Assembly: GCF_000687165.1 (NCBI RefSeq) | Contig: NZ_JMKU01000018.1 | Location: 65,821-129,820, forward strand | From: Paracidovorax oryzae ATCC 19882 | GTDB lineage: Bacteria > Pseudomonadota > Gammaproteobacteria > Burkholderiales > Burkholderiaceae_C | Direction of reading: 5' to 3' | Length of the DNA stretch: 64,000 bases | In this document: in pieces, positions 1 to 8,572 of the stretch | How the letters are laid out: every line of letters starts with the position of its first letter | Position numbering within the stretch: the stretch's first letter is position 1 | Position numbers and translations under genes: made by a program | The notes under the pieces: model-generated | The model's database searches: none | Seen by the model: the letters and a program-made list of their open reading frames with translations, nothing else | What the model was told of the DNA's origin: nothing

Positions 1-83
1 GTATTCCCGGGGCAACGGTACCTGCCGGAGTCGGCTGGTCGGCGCTACATTCGGCAACATCTCCTTAGACGGATGCTGCCGGC

Positions 84-1112
84 ATGACTCGTACGTTTCG
101 TACCTCTTCCGCTGACTTCCTGGCCGTTCATCGCCGGACATGGCTTCGCTGGGGCCTTCTGGCGGGAGTCGCGGCGGTGCCGTGGGCGCCCGCATGGGCC
201 CAGATTATTCCGGGTGGGCCCCTGGAAGGAGGGGCGCTGAGGCTGGTGGTGCCGTATCCACCCGGTGGCTCTTCCGACCGCGCGGCCCGGCTGCTGGCTG
301 AAGCCCTCGCGCCCCGCCTCGGCGTGCCGGTGGCCGTGGACAACCGCGCTGGCGCCGGAGGCCGGCTCGCATTGCAGCAGCTGCACCGCGAGAATACCGG
401 CCAGAACGTGGTGGTGCTCGCCAATCCGGCGACCATGCTGGTTGCTCCGCTGGTCTTCAAGGACAACGGCTACGATCCTGCCAAGGATTATGTGGCGCTC
501 GCGCAGATCACCCGCTATGCGTTCGGCGTGGCCGTGGGAACGAGCGTTCCGGTGCGCGATTTCTCCCACCTGCATGCCTGGATGCTGGCCCACCGCGACA
601 AGCTGTCCGCCGGTATTCCGGCCACCGGCAGCCTGCCCCATTTCTTCGCGCTCATGCTGGCCGAGCAACTCGGCCTGACGCTGCCGGTGGTGAGCTACGG
701 AGGCTCCGGCCCGCTGCTCGACGACCTCATGGGGGGGCATGTTCCGATGGCCATCGATACGATGGACGCGCTGGAGCCGCTGCACCAGGCGGGCAAGCTG
801 CGCATTCTGGCGATGTCCGACGACCAGCGCTCGCCGACGCTGCCCACCGTGCCCACCTTCAAGGAGGCCGGCCTCGCGTTGTCCGCCCAGGGCTGGAACG
901 CGCTCTATGCGCCCGCATGGCTGCCGGCGCCGCGCGCACGGCGGATCGCCGACGCGGTTTCCCAGGCCATGGGGGACAAGGCCGTACAGGCGCGGTTCAT
1001 CGGTGCGGACATGGTGCCCGTGGCCCTGTCCCGCGAGCAGACGTTGCAGATGCTCGCGGTCTACAGGGCACAGTGGGTGCCCGTGGTGCGCCGGTCGGGC
1101 TTCCAGCGCTGA
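84..1112 (+). CDS. Bug-family (TctC-like) periplasmic substrate-binding protein
   Basis: The 342-residue product starts with a positively charged, hydrophobic signal peptide that ends in an AWA-Q cleavage site near residue 39. The mature part shows the Bug/TctC pattern: a VVPYPPGGSSD motif, a VDNRAGAGG loop, a mid-domain YGGSGPLLDDL segment and a PTVPTFKEAG segment. Such proteins bind small carboxylates or similar molecules in the periplasm. No TctA or TctB membrane gene lies nearby, so it is an orphan binding protein, as most Bug proteins are in Burkholderiales. The ligand cannot be read from the sequence. Confidence 0.88.
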   Translation: MTRTFRTSSADFLAVHRRTWLRWGLLAGVAAVPWAPAWAQIIPGGPLEGGALRLVVPYPPGGSSDRAARLLAEALAPRLGVPVAVDNRAGAGGRLALQQLHRENTGQNVVVLANPATMLVAPLVFKDNGYDPAKDYVALAQITRYAFGVAVGTSVPVRDFSHLHAWMLAHRDKLSAGIPATGSLPHFFALMLAEQLGLTLPVVSYGGSGPLLDDLMGGHVPMAIDTMDALEPLHQAGKLRILAMSDDQRSPTLPTVPTFKEAGLALSAQGWNALYAPAWLPAPRARRIADAVSQAMGDKAVQARFIGADMVPVALSREQTLQMLAVYRAQWVPVVRRSGFQR

Positions 1113-1314
1113 GCCAGGCGGCGCGGGCATGCTGGCTGCAGGCCGACGTGCGGGAGCGCTCCCCGCCTACGCATCGGCGCGGTGCTGTATGACGCTGCAA
1201 GCCCTGCAAGTGCATGCAACGATCGAAGGGTTTGGTTACCGTTCTTGCGTAACGCGTGGATTTTTGGCGGGGGAGGCCTCCTAGCATCGGACGGACTTTT
1301 TCCAAGGAGATCTG

Positions 1315-1875
1315 ATGGCCGTGCAAAACCCCTTCTTCGGCAAGCGTGAACCCGAGTCCTTCCAGCCCCGCCCACCCTCTTCGGTGCTCGGCGGTTCCGG
1401 TGGCGCGGTGAACAGTGCCGCATCCACCGCCACCACCACCCAGCCCGCGGCCCAGAAGCCCGCGGCCAGCGTGCCCTCGGAAGGTGCGGGCAGCAAGCTC
1501 ACCGTCGGCCCGAACATCAAGCTCAAGGGCGTGGAGATCACCGACTGCGACACGCTCGTCGTCGAGGGAACGGTGGAGGCCACTATGGATTCCCGGGTGA
1601 TCCAGATCGCGGAGCAGGGTGCCTTCCGGGGTTCGGCCGAGATCGATATTGCCGAAATCCACGGGGAGTTCGACGGCACGCTCACCGTCCGGCAGAAGCT
1701 CGTCATCTATAGCACCGGCAAGGTCAACGGCAAGATCCGCTACGGCAAGGTGGTGATCGAGGAGGGTGGCCAGCTGGCAGGCGAGATCGAAGCCGGCACG
1801 GTGGGCTCGGTGCGGTCCCAGAACCACGCCGCTGCGAATGTTTCCCGCGGCGAGGCACAGCAGCTGGCAGCCTGA
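1315..1875 (+). CDS. Bactofilin-family polymer-forming protein with long N-terminal tail
   Basis: The 186-residue product has about 60 residues of Ala/Thr/Pro/Ser-rich, probably disordered sequence, then a bactofilin beta-helix domain (about 60-165) and a short tail. Recognisable repeat steps are GVEITDCDTLVVEGTVEA, EIHGEFDGTLTV and GKVNGKIRYGKVVIEEGGQLAGEIEA. Bactofilins self-assemble without nucleotides into membrane-associated filaments that place cell-wall enzymes. A good ribosome-binding site (AAGGAG) sits just before the ATG. A second, shorter bactofilin lies at 31374-31775. The gene stands alone between a Bug gene and a convergent thioesterase. Confidence 0.87.
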   Translation: MAVQNPFFGKREPESFQPRPPSSVLGGSGGAVNSAASTATTTQPAAQKPAASVPSEGAGSKLTVGPNIKLKGVEITDCDTLVVEGTVEATMDSRVIQIAEQGAFRGSAEIDIAEIHGEFDGTLTVRQKLVIYSTGKVNGKIRYGKVVIEEGGQLAGEIEAGTVGSVRSQNHAAANVSRGEAQQLAA

Positions 1876-1971
1876 TCCTTCTCGCGGCGTCCCCCGGCCA
1901 GGGGCTGCCTCAGCCCGCATGGGGCACCGCCGCTGCGGGGCACGGCCCGCAGCATGGCGAGCCCCGGCAGT

Positions 1972-2436
1972 TCAGCGGGCCCCTGTCGGGGTATCCGCTG
2001 CGGGGATGGCATTCCCTGCCTCCTCTCCCGCAGGCCGCGGCACGGGCCGCGGCTTGCCCGACGCGTCGATGGCGACGTAGGTGAGCCGCGCTTCCGTCAC
2101 CTTCACATAGCGGCCCTGCGCCGCGAAGCGTTCCGCATACACCTCCACCTCCACGGTCACCGACGTGCGGCCGATCCGCGTGATGGAGGAGAAGAACGAG
2201 AGGATGTCTCCCACCCGCACGGGTTGCTTGAAGACGAACTCGTTGACCGCCACGGTCGCCATGCGCCCCTGCACGTGGCGCGCGGGCAGCACGGAGCCCG
2301 CCAGGTCCACCTGTGCCATCACCCAGCCGCCGAAGATATCCCCGTTGGCATTGCAATCCGCGGGCATGGGGATCACTTTCAGCACCAGCTCCTTGTCGGT
2401 GGGCAGGGCGCTTTGCGGGGGCAGGGTGGAGGTCAT
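1972..2436 (-). CDS. Acyl-CoA thioesterase, YciA-like hotdog fold
   Basis: The 154-residue product carries the hotdog thioesterase signature NANGDIFGGWVMAQVDLAG near residue 28, followed by the VNEFVFKQPVRVGDIL strand pattern of YciA-type acyl-CoA thioesterases. It should hydrolyse acyl-CoA to free acid and CoA in the cytoplasm. The ATG at 2436 was chosen because it gives the usual family length; the reading frame is open further upstream but runs into the divergent ABC transporter gene. That gene starts only 45 bp away, so the two share a short promoter region. Confidence 0.88.
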   Translation of the reverse strand: MTSTLPPQSALPTDKELVLKVIPMPADCNANGDIFGGWVMAQVDLAGSVLPARHVQGRMATVAVNEFVFKQPVRVGDILSFFSSITRIGRTSVTVEVEVYAERFAAQGRYVKVTEARLTYVAIDASGKPRPVPRPAGEEAGNAIPAADTPTGAR

Positions 2437-2481
2437 GGGCACAATCCGGGTAAGAACAAACAACGACCGGGATTGTCCCCC

Positions 2482-4299
2482 ATGCGCCCCCACGGCGACC
2501 CATCCACTGCCTCCCCCCCATCTGCGGCCGTGCCCGCCGCCCGCAGCGACCGCGCCACGATCGCCCGCCTGATCCCCTACCTGCTGCACTACCGCTGGCG
2601 GGTGATGGCCGCGCTCGTTTTCGTCATCGGCGCCAAGCTCGCGAACGTCGGCGTACCGCTACTGCTCAAGCGCATCGTGGACGCCATGGCTCCCGTGCCG
2701 GATTCCGCCACCGCGCTGGTGGTGGTTCCCGCGGGGCTGCTGGCGGCCTACGGGCTGCTGCGGCTGAGCACCTCGGTCTTCACCGAGCTGCGTGAACTCG
2801 TCTTTGCCAAGGCCACGCAGGGCGCCGCGCGCCGCATCGCGCTGCAGACCTTCGAGCACCTGCACGCGCTCAGCCTGCGCTTTCACCTGGAGCGGCAGAC
2901 CGGGGGGATGACGCGCGACATCGAGCGCGGGGTGCGCGGCATCGAATCGCTGATCTCCTTCACGCTCTTCAATATCGGGGCCACGCTGATCGAGGTGTTC
3001 CTGGTCCTGGCGGTGCTCGGAGGAAAGTTCGACCCGGCCTTTGCCTGGATCACGCTGGCCGCCCTGGCCTGCTACATCCTGTTCACCGTGATGCTCACCG
3101 AGTGGCGCACGCGCTTTCGCCGCGAAGCGAATGCCTTCGATTCCGCGGCCCACACTAAGGCCGTGGATTCGCTGCTGAACTACGAGACCGTCAAGTACTT
3201 CAACAACGAGCCTTTCGAGGTGCGCCGCTACGACGAGAGCCTGGAGCAGCTGCGGCGCGCGCGCCTGAAGAGCCAGACGTCGCTGTCGCTGCTCAACGCG
3301 GGACAGCAGCTCATCATCGCCACGGCCCTGGTCGCCATGCTGTGGCGCGCGGCGCAGGGCGTGGCAGACGGCCGCATGACGCTGGGAGACCTGGTGATGG
3401 TGAATGCCTTCATGATCCAGCTCTACATTCCCCTCAACTTCCTGGGCGTGATCTATCGCGAGATCAAGCAGAGCCTGACCGATCTGGACAAGATGTTCAC
3501 GCTCATGGACCGTGAGCAGGAAGTGCGGGACATGCCGCAGGCGCTACCGCTGTCGCTGGGTGGCTCTGCGCCGTCGGTGCGGTTCGAAGGCGTGCATTTT
3601 GCCTATGAGCCGGCGCGCACCATCCTCCATGGTGTCGACCTCGAGATCCCTCCCGGCCGTACGGTGGCGGTGGTCGGGCCCTCGGGCTCGGGCAAGTCCA
3701 CGCTCGCGCGGCTGCTGTTCCGCTTCTACGACGTGCAGGCCGGGCGCATCACGATCGACGGGCAGGACATCCGGGAGGTCACCCAGGACAGCCTGCGCCG
3801 CGCCGTGGGGGCCGTGCCGCAGGACACGGTGCTGTTCAACGAGACCATCGCCTACAACATCGCCTACGGCAGGCCGGGGGCCTCGCAGGCGGAGATCGAG
3901 GCCGCGGCGCGCGCCGCACGCATCCACGATTTCATCGCGGGGCTGCCGGCGGGCTACGGCACGCAGGTGGGTGAGCGGGGGCTGAAGCTGTCCGGGGGCG
4001 AAAAGCAGCGCGTGGCCATTGCCCGCACGCTGCTCAAGAACCCGCCCATTCTCGTGTTCGACGAGGCCACCTCCGCGCTGGATACGGCCAACGAGCGGGC
4101 GATACAGTCCGAACTGCGCAGCGCCGCCCAGGGCAAGACGGTGCTGCTCGTCGCCCACCGCCTCTCGACCGTGGTGGACGCGCACGAGATCCTGGTCATG
4201 GATGCAGGCCGGATCGTCGAGCGCGGCACGCATGCGCAGTTGCTGGCGCTCGGGGGGCGTTACGCTGACATGTGGCGCCAGCAGTCGCGTGAAGAGTGA
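2482..4299 (+). CDS. ABC exporter, Atm1/HMT1-type half transporter
   Basis: The 605-residue product fuses a six-helix membrane domain (about 30-320) to an ATPase domain (about 350-600). Visible motifs are Walker [10 protein letters not shown] from residue 399, the signature LSGGEKQR at 503-510, and Walker B ILVFDEATSALD from about 523. The stretch ALLNYETVKYFNNE-like (DSLLNYETVKYFNNEPFEV) is typical of Atm1/ABCB7/HMT1 exporters, which move glutathione-linked sulfur or metal conjugates and act as homodimers. The start at 2482 is the first ATG after the divergent thioesterase gene and gives the normal length of the family. Confidence 0.9.
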   Translation: MRPHGDPSTASPPSAAVPAARSDRATIARLIPYLLHYRWRVMAALVFVIGAKLANVGVPLLLKRIVDAMAPVPDSATALVVVPAGLLAAYGLLRLSTSVFTELRELVFAKATQGAARRIALQTFEHLHALSLRFHLERQTGGMTRDIERGVRGIESLISFTLFNIGATLIEVFLVLAVLGGKFDPAFAWITLAALACYILFTVMLTEWRTRFRREANAFDSAAHTKAVDSLLNYETVKYFNNEPFEVRRYDESLEQLRRARLKSQTSLSLLNAGQQLIIATALVAMLWRAAQGVADGRMTLGDLVMVNAFMIQLYIPLNFLGVIYREIKQSLTDLDKMFTLMDREQEVRDMPQALPLSLGGSAPSVRFEGVHFAYEPARTILHGVDLEIPPGRTVAVVGPSGSGKSTLARLLFRFYDVQAGRITIDGQDIREVTQDSLRRAVGAVPQDTVLFNETIAYNIAYGRPGASQAEIEAAARAARIHDFIAGLPAGYGTQVGERGLKLSGGEKQRVAIARTLLKNPPILVFDEATSALDTANERAIQSELRSAAQGKTVLLVAHRLSTVVDAHEILVMDAGRIVERGTHAQLLALGGRYADMWRQQSREE

Positions 4300-4301
4300 C
4301 G

Positions 4302-4332
4302 TTTTCCGGGAAGCGCCGGGGCGCCCGGAAAT
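4302..4332. terminator. Inverted repeat between convergent genes
   Basis: TTTCCGGG at 4303-4310 pairs perfectly with CCCGGAAA at 4324-4331, and the loop holds a further GCGCC/GGCGC pairing. It fills the 36-bp gap between the convergent ABC exporter and TRAP binding-protein genes. The A and T residues at the stem ends make it a plausible two-way terminator. Confidence 0.55.
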
Positions 4333-4335
4333 GCG

Positions 4336-5364
4336 CTACTTCTTCGCCACCGCCTTTTCTGCCGCGTTCACGAGGTCCGCGCCGATCTGCCCCTTCCACT
4401 TCTCGAAGACCGGGCGGGTGGCCTGCACGAAGGCCTGCCGCTCCTCGGGGGTGAGCTGCGTGACGGTCACGCCGTGGCCGGCGATCTCCTTGAGCAGGGG
4501 CTTGTCTGCCTCGACCATGCCCTTGCGCGCGATGGCGATCTGTTCCTTCCCGGCGTCGATGGCGGCCTGGCGAACGATCTCGCGGTCCGCGGGCGTCCAG
4601 GAGTTCCAGATGTCCTTGTTCACCACGAAGATGAGCGGATCGTTCATGTAGCCCCACATGGTGACGTACTTCTGCGCCACGGTGTAGAGCTTGGCCGCCA
4701 TGTACACCGACACGGGATTCTCCTGCCCGTCCACGGCACCGCTCGCCATGGCGGGCTGCGCGTCGGCCCAGCTCATCTGGGTGGGATTGGCGCCCAGCGC
4801 GGTGAAGGTGTCGAGAAACAGCGGGGATCCGACCACGCGGATCTTCAGTCCCTTGAGGTCGGCGGGGGTCTTGATGGGACGCTTGGAGTTGGAGATCTCG
4901 CGGTAGCCGTTCTCGCCCCAGGCGAGCGGCACCACGCCGGCCTTGTCGAGCGTCTGGAACAGGCTCTTGCCGACCTCTCCCTGCGTGACCGCGTCCACCG
5001 AGGCGTAGTCGGGGAAGAGGAAGGGCAGGGAGAAGAGGTTGAGCGCCTTGACCTGCGGCGACCAGTTGATGGTGGAGCCCACGGCCATGTCGATCACGCC
5101 CTGGCGCAGCGCGCTGAACTCGCGGGTCTGGTCGCCCTGGATGAGCGAGACGCCCGGATAGAGCTTGATGTTGATGCGGCCCTGCGTGCGCTCGCGCACC
5201 TTGTTCGCCCAGATCTCGCCACCCTTGCCCCATGGGAAGGCGGTGCCCAGTACCAGCGACATGCGGTATTCGCTCTTGTAGTTCTGCGCGGCGGCCGGTG
5301 CCGCGCTGAACGCGAGGGCGGCTGCGGCGGCCACGGCAGTGGCGAGGAAGGTGCGCAGTTGCAT
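4336..5364 (-). CDS. dctP: TRAP transporter substrate-binding protein, DctP family
   Basis: The 342-residue product begins with a clear signal peptide (MQLRTFLATAVAAAAALAFS..., cleavage near AAA-Q at residue 26). The mature protein has the DctP pattern: MSLVLGTAFPWGKGGEIWA, a TQGRINIKLYPG strand, and the ADLKGLKIRV and MSWADAQPAMASGAVDGQE segments, the last bearing family-conserved ligand-loop residues. It captures organic acids in the periplasm for the DctQM permease. It is the last gene of a Q-M-P operon, 50 bp after dctM. The substrate is unknown. Confidence 0.92.
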   Translation of the reverse strand: MQLRTFLATAVAAAAALAFSAAPAAAQNYKSEYRMSLVLGTAFPWGKGGEIWANKVRERTQGRINIKLYPGVSLIQGDQTREFSALRQGVIDMAVGSTINWSPQVKALNLFSLPFLFPDYASVDAVTQGEVGKSLFQTLDKAGVVPLAWGENGYREISNSKRPIKTPADLKGLKIRVVGSPLFLDTFTALGANPTQMSWADAQPAMASGAVDGQENPVSVYMAAKLYTVAQKYVTMWGYMNDPLIFVVNKDIWNSWTPADREIVRQAAIDAGKEQIAIARKGMVEADKPLLKEIAGHGVTVTQLTPEERQAFVQATRPVFEKWKGQIGADLVNAAEKAVAKK

Positions 5365-5414
5365 GGATCGTCTCCTGTGGGTCGTTGGTTTCAAAAGAGG
5401 TAAAAGTGCGCGCC

Positions 5415-6713
5415 TCAATAGCCCAGGCGCGCCGGCAGCCAGAGGGCCAGCTGCGGGAAGGCGATGACGGCCACCATCACGAGGAACATGGCCAGCAGCA
5501 TGGGGCCCACCCAGCGGACGGTGGACTCCATGCGCACGCCCGCGATGCGGCACGACACCATGAGATTCACGGCCAGCGGTGGCGTGAACTGGCCGAGCGC
5601 CACCTTGAGGGTGAGGATCACGCCGAACCACACCGGATCCCACTGGTAGTGCTGCATGATGGGCAGCAGCAGCGGCACGAAGATCAGGAAGATCGAGATG
5701 CCGTCCAGGAACATGCCGACGGTGATCAGCAGCAGGATCAGCAGCGCGAGCACGCCGTATTCGCCCAGCCCCGAGTGCACGATGGCGTTGGCGATCGGGT
5801 CGATCACGCCGAGCGTGGAAAGCGAGAACGCGAAGATGCCCGCAAGCGACACCACCAGCAGGATCACGGCAGAGAGCTCGCCTGCCTCGCGCAGGATGGG
5901 GTACAGGTCCCGGAGCCGTATGGTGCGGTGGATGCACATGCCCACGAAGAGCCCGTAGAACACGGCCACCACGGCGGCTTCGGTAGGCGTGAACCAGCCC
6001 GCGCGCATGCCGCCCAGGATCAGCACTGGCGCGGCCAGGCCCCAGGAGGCCTCGCGCAGGCTCTTCCAGAAGGGCGGGCGGGGCATCGAGGCTTCCAGCG
6101 CGCCCATCTTGTGGCGGCGCGCCAGCCACACGGCCGGCACGATCAACGCGATGCCGGCCAGCACGCCGGGCACCATTCCGGCCGCGAACAGTGCGGGCAC
6201 CGAGGCGCCCGGCACCAGCACCGAATAGATGATGAAGGCGACCGACGGCGGGATCAGGATGTCGGTGGCCGCGGCCGCGCCGACCACGCTGGCCGAGAAC
6301 GAGCCGGGGTAGCCTGCGCGCGACATGGCAGCGATCATGACCCCGCCCACGGCGGCCGCGTTGGCGGGCCCGGAGCCGGAAATCCCGCCCAGGAACATCG
6401 CCACGGCGATGGCCACCAGCGGCAGCATGCCCGGGCCGCGTCCGACGATGGCCACCGCGAAATTCACGAGCCGCAGCGCCACCCCGGAGCGGTCGAAGAT
6501 CGAGCCGACCAGCACGAACATGGGAATCGCGAGCAGCGGGTACTTGCCGAGCCCTGCATAGAAGTTCTGCGGCACCGCCAGCAGCCCGAACCAGGGCGTC
6601 CCGGCATTCGCGATCGCGATGGCGGCCGTGCCGGCCAGTCCGAGCGCGGCACCGATCGGCACGCCGACGGCCATCATGCCCAGGAAGACCGCGAAAAGAA
6701 GCGCCGCGATCAT
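5415..6713 (-). CDS. dctM: TRAP transporter large permease, DctM family
   Basis: The 432-residue product is a polytopic membrane protein with about 12 helices. Family motifs are visible, including VGVPIGAALGLAG near the start, FDRSGVALRLVNFAVAIVG, GGISGSGPANAAAVGGVMI and VPLLLPIM. It forms the sodium-driven channel of a TRAP uptake system. Its ATG overlaps the stop of dctQ by four bases (6710-6713), so the two are translationally coupled. Confidence 0.93.
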   Translation of the reverse strand: MIAALLFAVFLGMMAVGVPIGAALGLAGTAAIAIANAGTPWFGLLAVPQNFYAGLGKYPLLAIPMFVLVGSIFDRSGVALRLVNFAVAIVGRGPGMLPLVAIAVAMFLGGISGSGPANAAAVGGVMIAAMSRAGYPGSFSASVVGAAAATDILIPPSVAFIIYSVLVPGASVPALFAAGMVPGVLAGIALIVPAVWLARRHKMGALEASMPRPPFWKSLREASWGLAAPVLILGGMRAGWFTPTEAAVVAVFYGLFVGMCIHRTIRLRDLYPILREAGELSAVILLVVSLAGIFAFSLSTLGVIDPIANAIVHSGLGEYGVLALLILLLITVGMFLDGISIFLIFVPLLLPIMQHYQWDPVWFGVILTLKVALGQFTPPLAVNLMVSCRIAGVRMESTVRWVGPMLLAMFLVMVAVIAFPQLALWLPARLGY

Positions 6714-7261
6714 GGCCGGTCACCCGTTGCGCCGGCTGCCGCGCCCTGGCGGCGGAAGAGGCCGATGGCGCGCAGCGTGATCAGTGCCGACAGCAGAGGC
6801 AGCCAGATGGAGTACCACCACTGCGGCACCCCGATGCCCGGCGATGTCTCGCCGAATCGCCAGTCGTCCCATGTCACCCGGGCGCTGAGCACGGCGATGA
6901 CCGCGAACAGGACGGCGACCGAGAGGGCCCCGAAACGGGCGAGGCGCCGCCGGCGCGCCGCGGAGCCACGGTCGGCGAAATACTCGATGCGGATGTGCAG
7001 GTCCCGCGCCACCGCGGCCGAGCCCGCCACCAGCGCCAGCACGATCATCAGGAAGACGGAAATCTCCTCGGTCCATGCGAAGGAGGAATTGGTGAAATAG
7101 CGTACGAGCACGTTGGCGAACGTGATGAGCGCGAGCAGGGCCATGATGGCCACGGTCAGGCAGTCTTCGAAGCGCAGGGAGCGCTCGGTGGCGGCGGGCG
7201 TGGACGCAGGAGATGCGGCGGAAGCGTCTGCTTCTGCGCCGGGGGGCAGGGAGGCGGGCAT
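6710..7261 (-). CDS. dctQ: TRAP transporter small permease, DctQ family
   Basis: The 183-residue product has four predicted membrane helices, with the DctQ signature NVLVRYFTNSSFAWTEEISVFLMIVL and a WRFGETSPGIGVPQWWYSIWLPL segment near the end. It partners DctM in the membrane. The N-terminus is uncertain: ATG codons at 7261, 7363 and 7453 are all in frame and none has a strong ribosome-binding site. The Ala/Pro-rich stretch they enclose is not conserved-looking, so the shortest form is given. The operon faces a LysR gene that probably controls it. Confidence 0.85.
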   Translation of the reverse strand: MPASLPPGAEADASAASPASTPAATERSLRFEDCLTVAIMALLALITFANVLVRYFTNSSFAWTEEISVFLMIVLALVAGSAAVARDLHIRIEYFADRGSAARRRRLARFGALSVAVLFAVIAVLSARVTWDDWRFGETSPGIGVPQWWYSIWLPLLSALITLRAIGLFRRQGAAAGATGDRP

Positions 7262-7451
7262 GGGAGTCGGCGGACGGACGGGGGACGGCTGCGGTCCGGT
7301 GTCCGCGGCGTGGTGGGCCCCGGGCTGGACGGTCTTTGGCGCCGGGTGGGCGCAGGGGAGCATTGTGCAACCGGATGTGTGCGAAGCCGGTGCAGGATTT
7401 CCCGAAGTGGGCTCGACCGTGAGGGCGCCGCGGAGCCGATAATGGCGTCCC

Positions 7452-8390
7452 ATGGAAACCAAGTGGCTCGAGGACTTTGTCAGCCTCGCGGAGACACGCA
7501 GCTTCAGCCGGTCGGCGCAGCTGCGGCACGTAACCCAGCCCGCATTCTCGCGGCGCATCCAGGCCCTGGAGGCCTGGGCAGGAACCGATCTGGTGGATCG
7601 CAGTTCCTACCCCACCCGGCTCACTCCGGCGGGCAAGACCCTGTACGAGGAAGCGCTGGACATGCTGCAGTCGCTGCAGAACACCCGCGCCATGCTGAGG
7701 GCGCACACCAGCGCCGACAAGGACATGGTCGAGTTCGCGGTGCCCCACACCCTGGCCTTCACCTTCTTCCCGGCCTGGCTCTCCGGGCTGCGCGACCGGT
7801 TCGGGCCGGTGAAGAGCCGGCTGATCGCCTTGAACGTGCACGACGCGGTGCTGCGCCTGGTGGAAGGGGGCTGCGACCTGCTGATCGCCTACCACCATCC
7901 CTCGCAGCCGCTGCAGCTGGATTCCGACCGGTACGAGATGCTCACGCTGGGGCAGGAGATCCTCTCGCCGTATGCCCGGGCGGACGCCGAGGGCCGGCCG
8001 CTCTACGCGCTGCCCGGCGAGCCGGGCCATCCGCTGCCCTACCTGGGCTATGCGCCCGGGGCCTACCTGGGCCGGGTGACGGAGCTCATACTCAAGCAAT
8101 CCGGCATTCCCATCCACCTGGACCGCGTGTACGAGACCGACATGGCCGAAGGCCTGAAGGCCATGGCGCTGGAAGGGCACGGCGTGGCCTTCCTGCCGCA
8201 CAGCGCGGTCAAGAAGGAACTGCGCTCGCGCCGGCTGGCGAGCGCGGTGCGCGAGGGCGTGCCGGACATGCAGATGTCGATGGAAGTGCGGGCCTACCGG
8301 CAGAAGTCCTCGGGCAAGGAGCGAGCCAAGGGAACGGTGGAGTCCCTCTGGGCCTATCTGCAGGCCCATGGCACCGACAAGCCGCTGTAG
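7452..8390 (+). CDS. LysR-family transcriptional regulator (HypT-like)
   Basis: The 312-residue product opens directly with the LysR helix-turn-helix (LEDFVSLAETRSFSRSAQLRHVTQPAFSRRIQALE, about 5-40), followed by an effector domain. The pattern METKWLEDF and the SRSAQLRHVTQPAFSRRI helix resemble the HypT/YjiE subgroup. Placement divergent from the dctQMP genes suggests that it controls that transporter in response to its substrate. The HypT resemblance comes from the DNA-binding region only and should not be read as proof of an oxidant-sensing role. Confidence 0.88.
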   Translation: METKWLEDFVSLAETRSFSRSAQLRHVTQPAFSRRIQALEAWAGTDLVDRSSYPTRLTPAGKTLYEEALDMLQSLQNTRAMLRAHTSADKDMVEFAVPHTLAFTFFPAWLSGLRDRFGPVKSRLIALNVHDAVLRLVEGGCDLLIAYHHPSQPLQLDSDRYEMLTLGQEILSPYARADAEGRPLYALPGEPGHPLPYLGYAPGAYLGRVTELILKQSGIPIHLDRVYETDMAEGLKAMALEGHGVAFLPHSAVKKELRSRRLASAVREGVPDMQMSMEVRAYRQKSSGKERAKGTVESLWAYLQAHGTDKPL

Positions 8391-8415
8391 CATGCGGCGA
8401 CTTGGTTATGTCTTG

Positions 8416-8430
8416 ATTGCATGATGTAAT
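8416..8430. promoter_or_regulatory. 15-bp imperfect palindrome upstream of the binding-protein gene
   Basis: ATTGCATGATGTAAT at 8416-8430 reads as ATTnCATnATGnAAT on both strands and fits the loose T-N11-A form of LysR sites. It lies between the LysR stop and the next gene. Which regulator would use it is unknown. Confidence 0.25.
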
Positions 8431-8572
8431 CCCGCAATCGGCATTGGAAAGCGGTGGGGACAGGACTTACAGTCCCGACCGGCTCCAGGCTGCAGTTACT
8501 GAACTGCAGTCAAAAGAGATGCCCGGCTGGCGCGGTTTTTGCGTCGGTTCGTATTCCATGCCGAGACAAACC

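Noticed and set aside
4336-6723. A single 795-codon minus-strand frame spanning dctP and most of dctM
   Set aside because: Only its last 342 codons (dctP) look like a protein. The earlier part is the wrong frame of dctM, rich in Arg/Gly/His as expected from out-of-frame GC-rich DNA.
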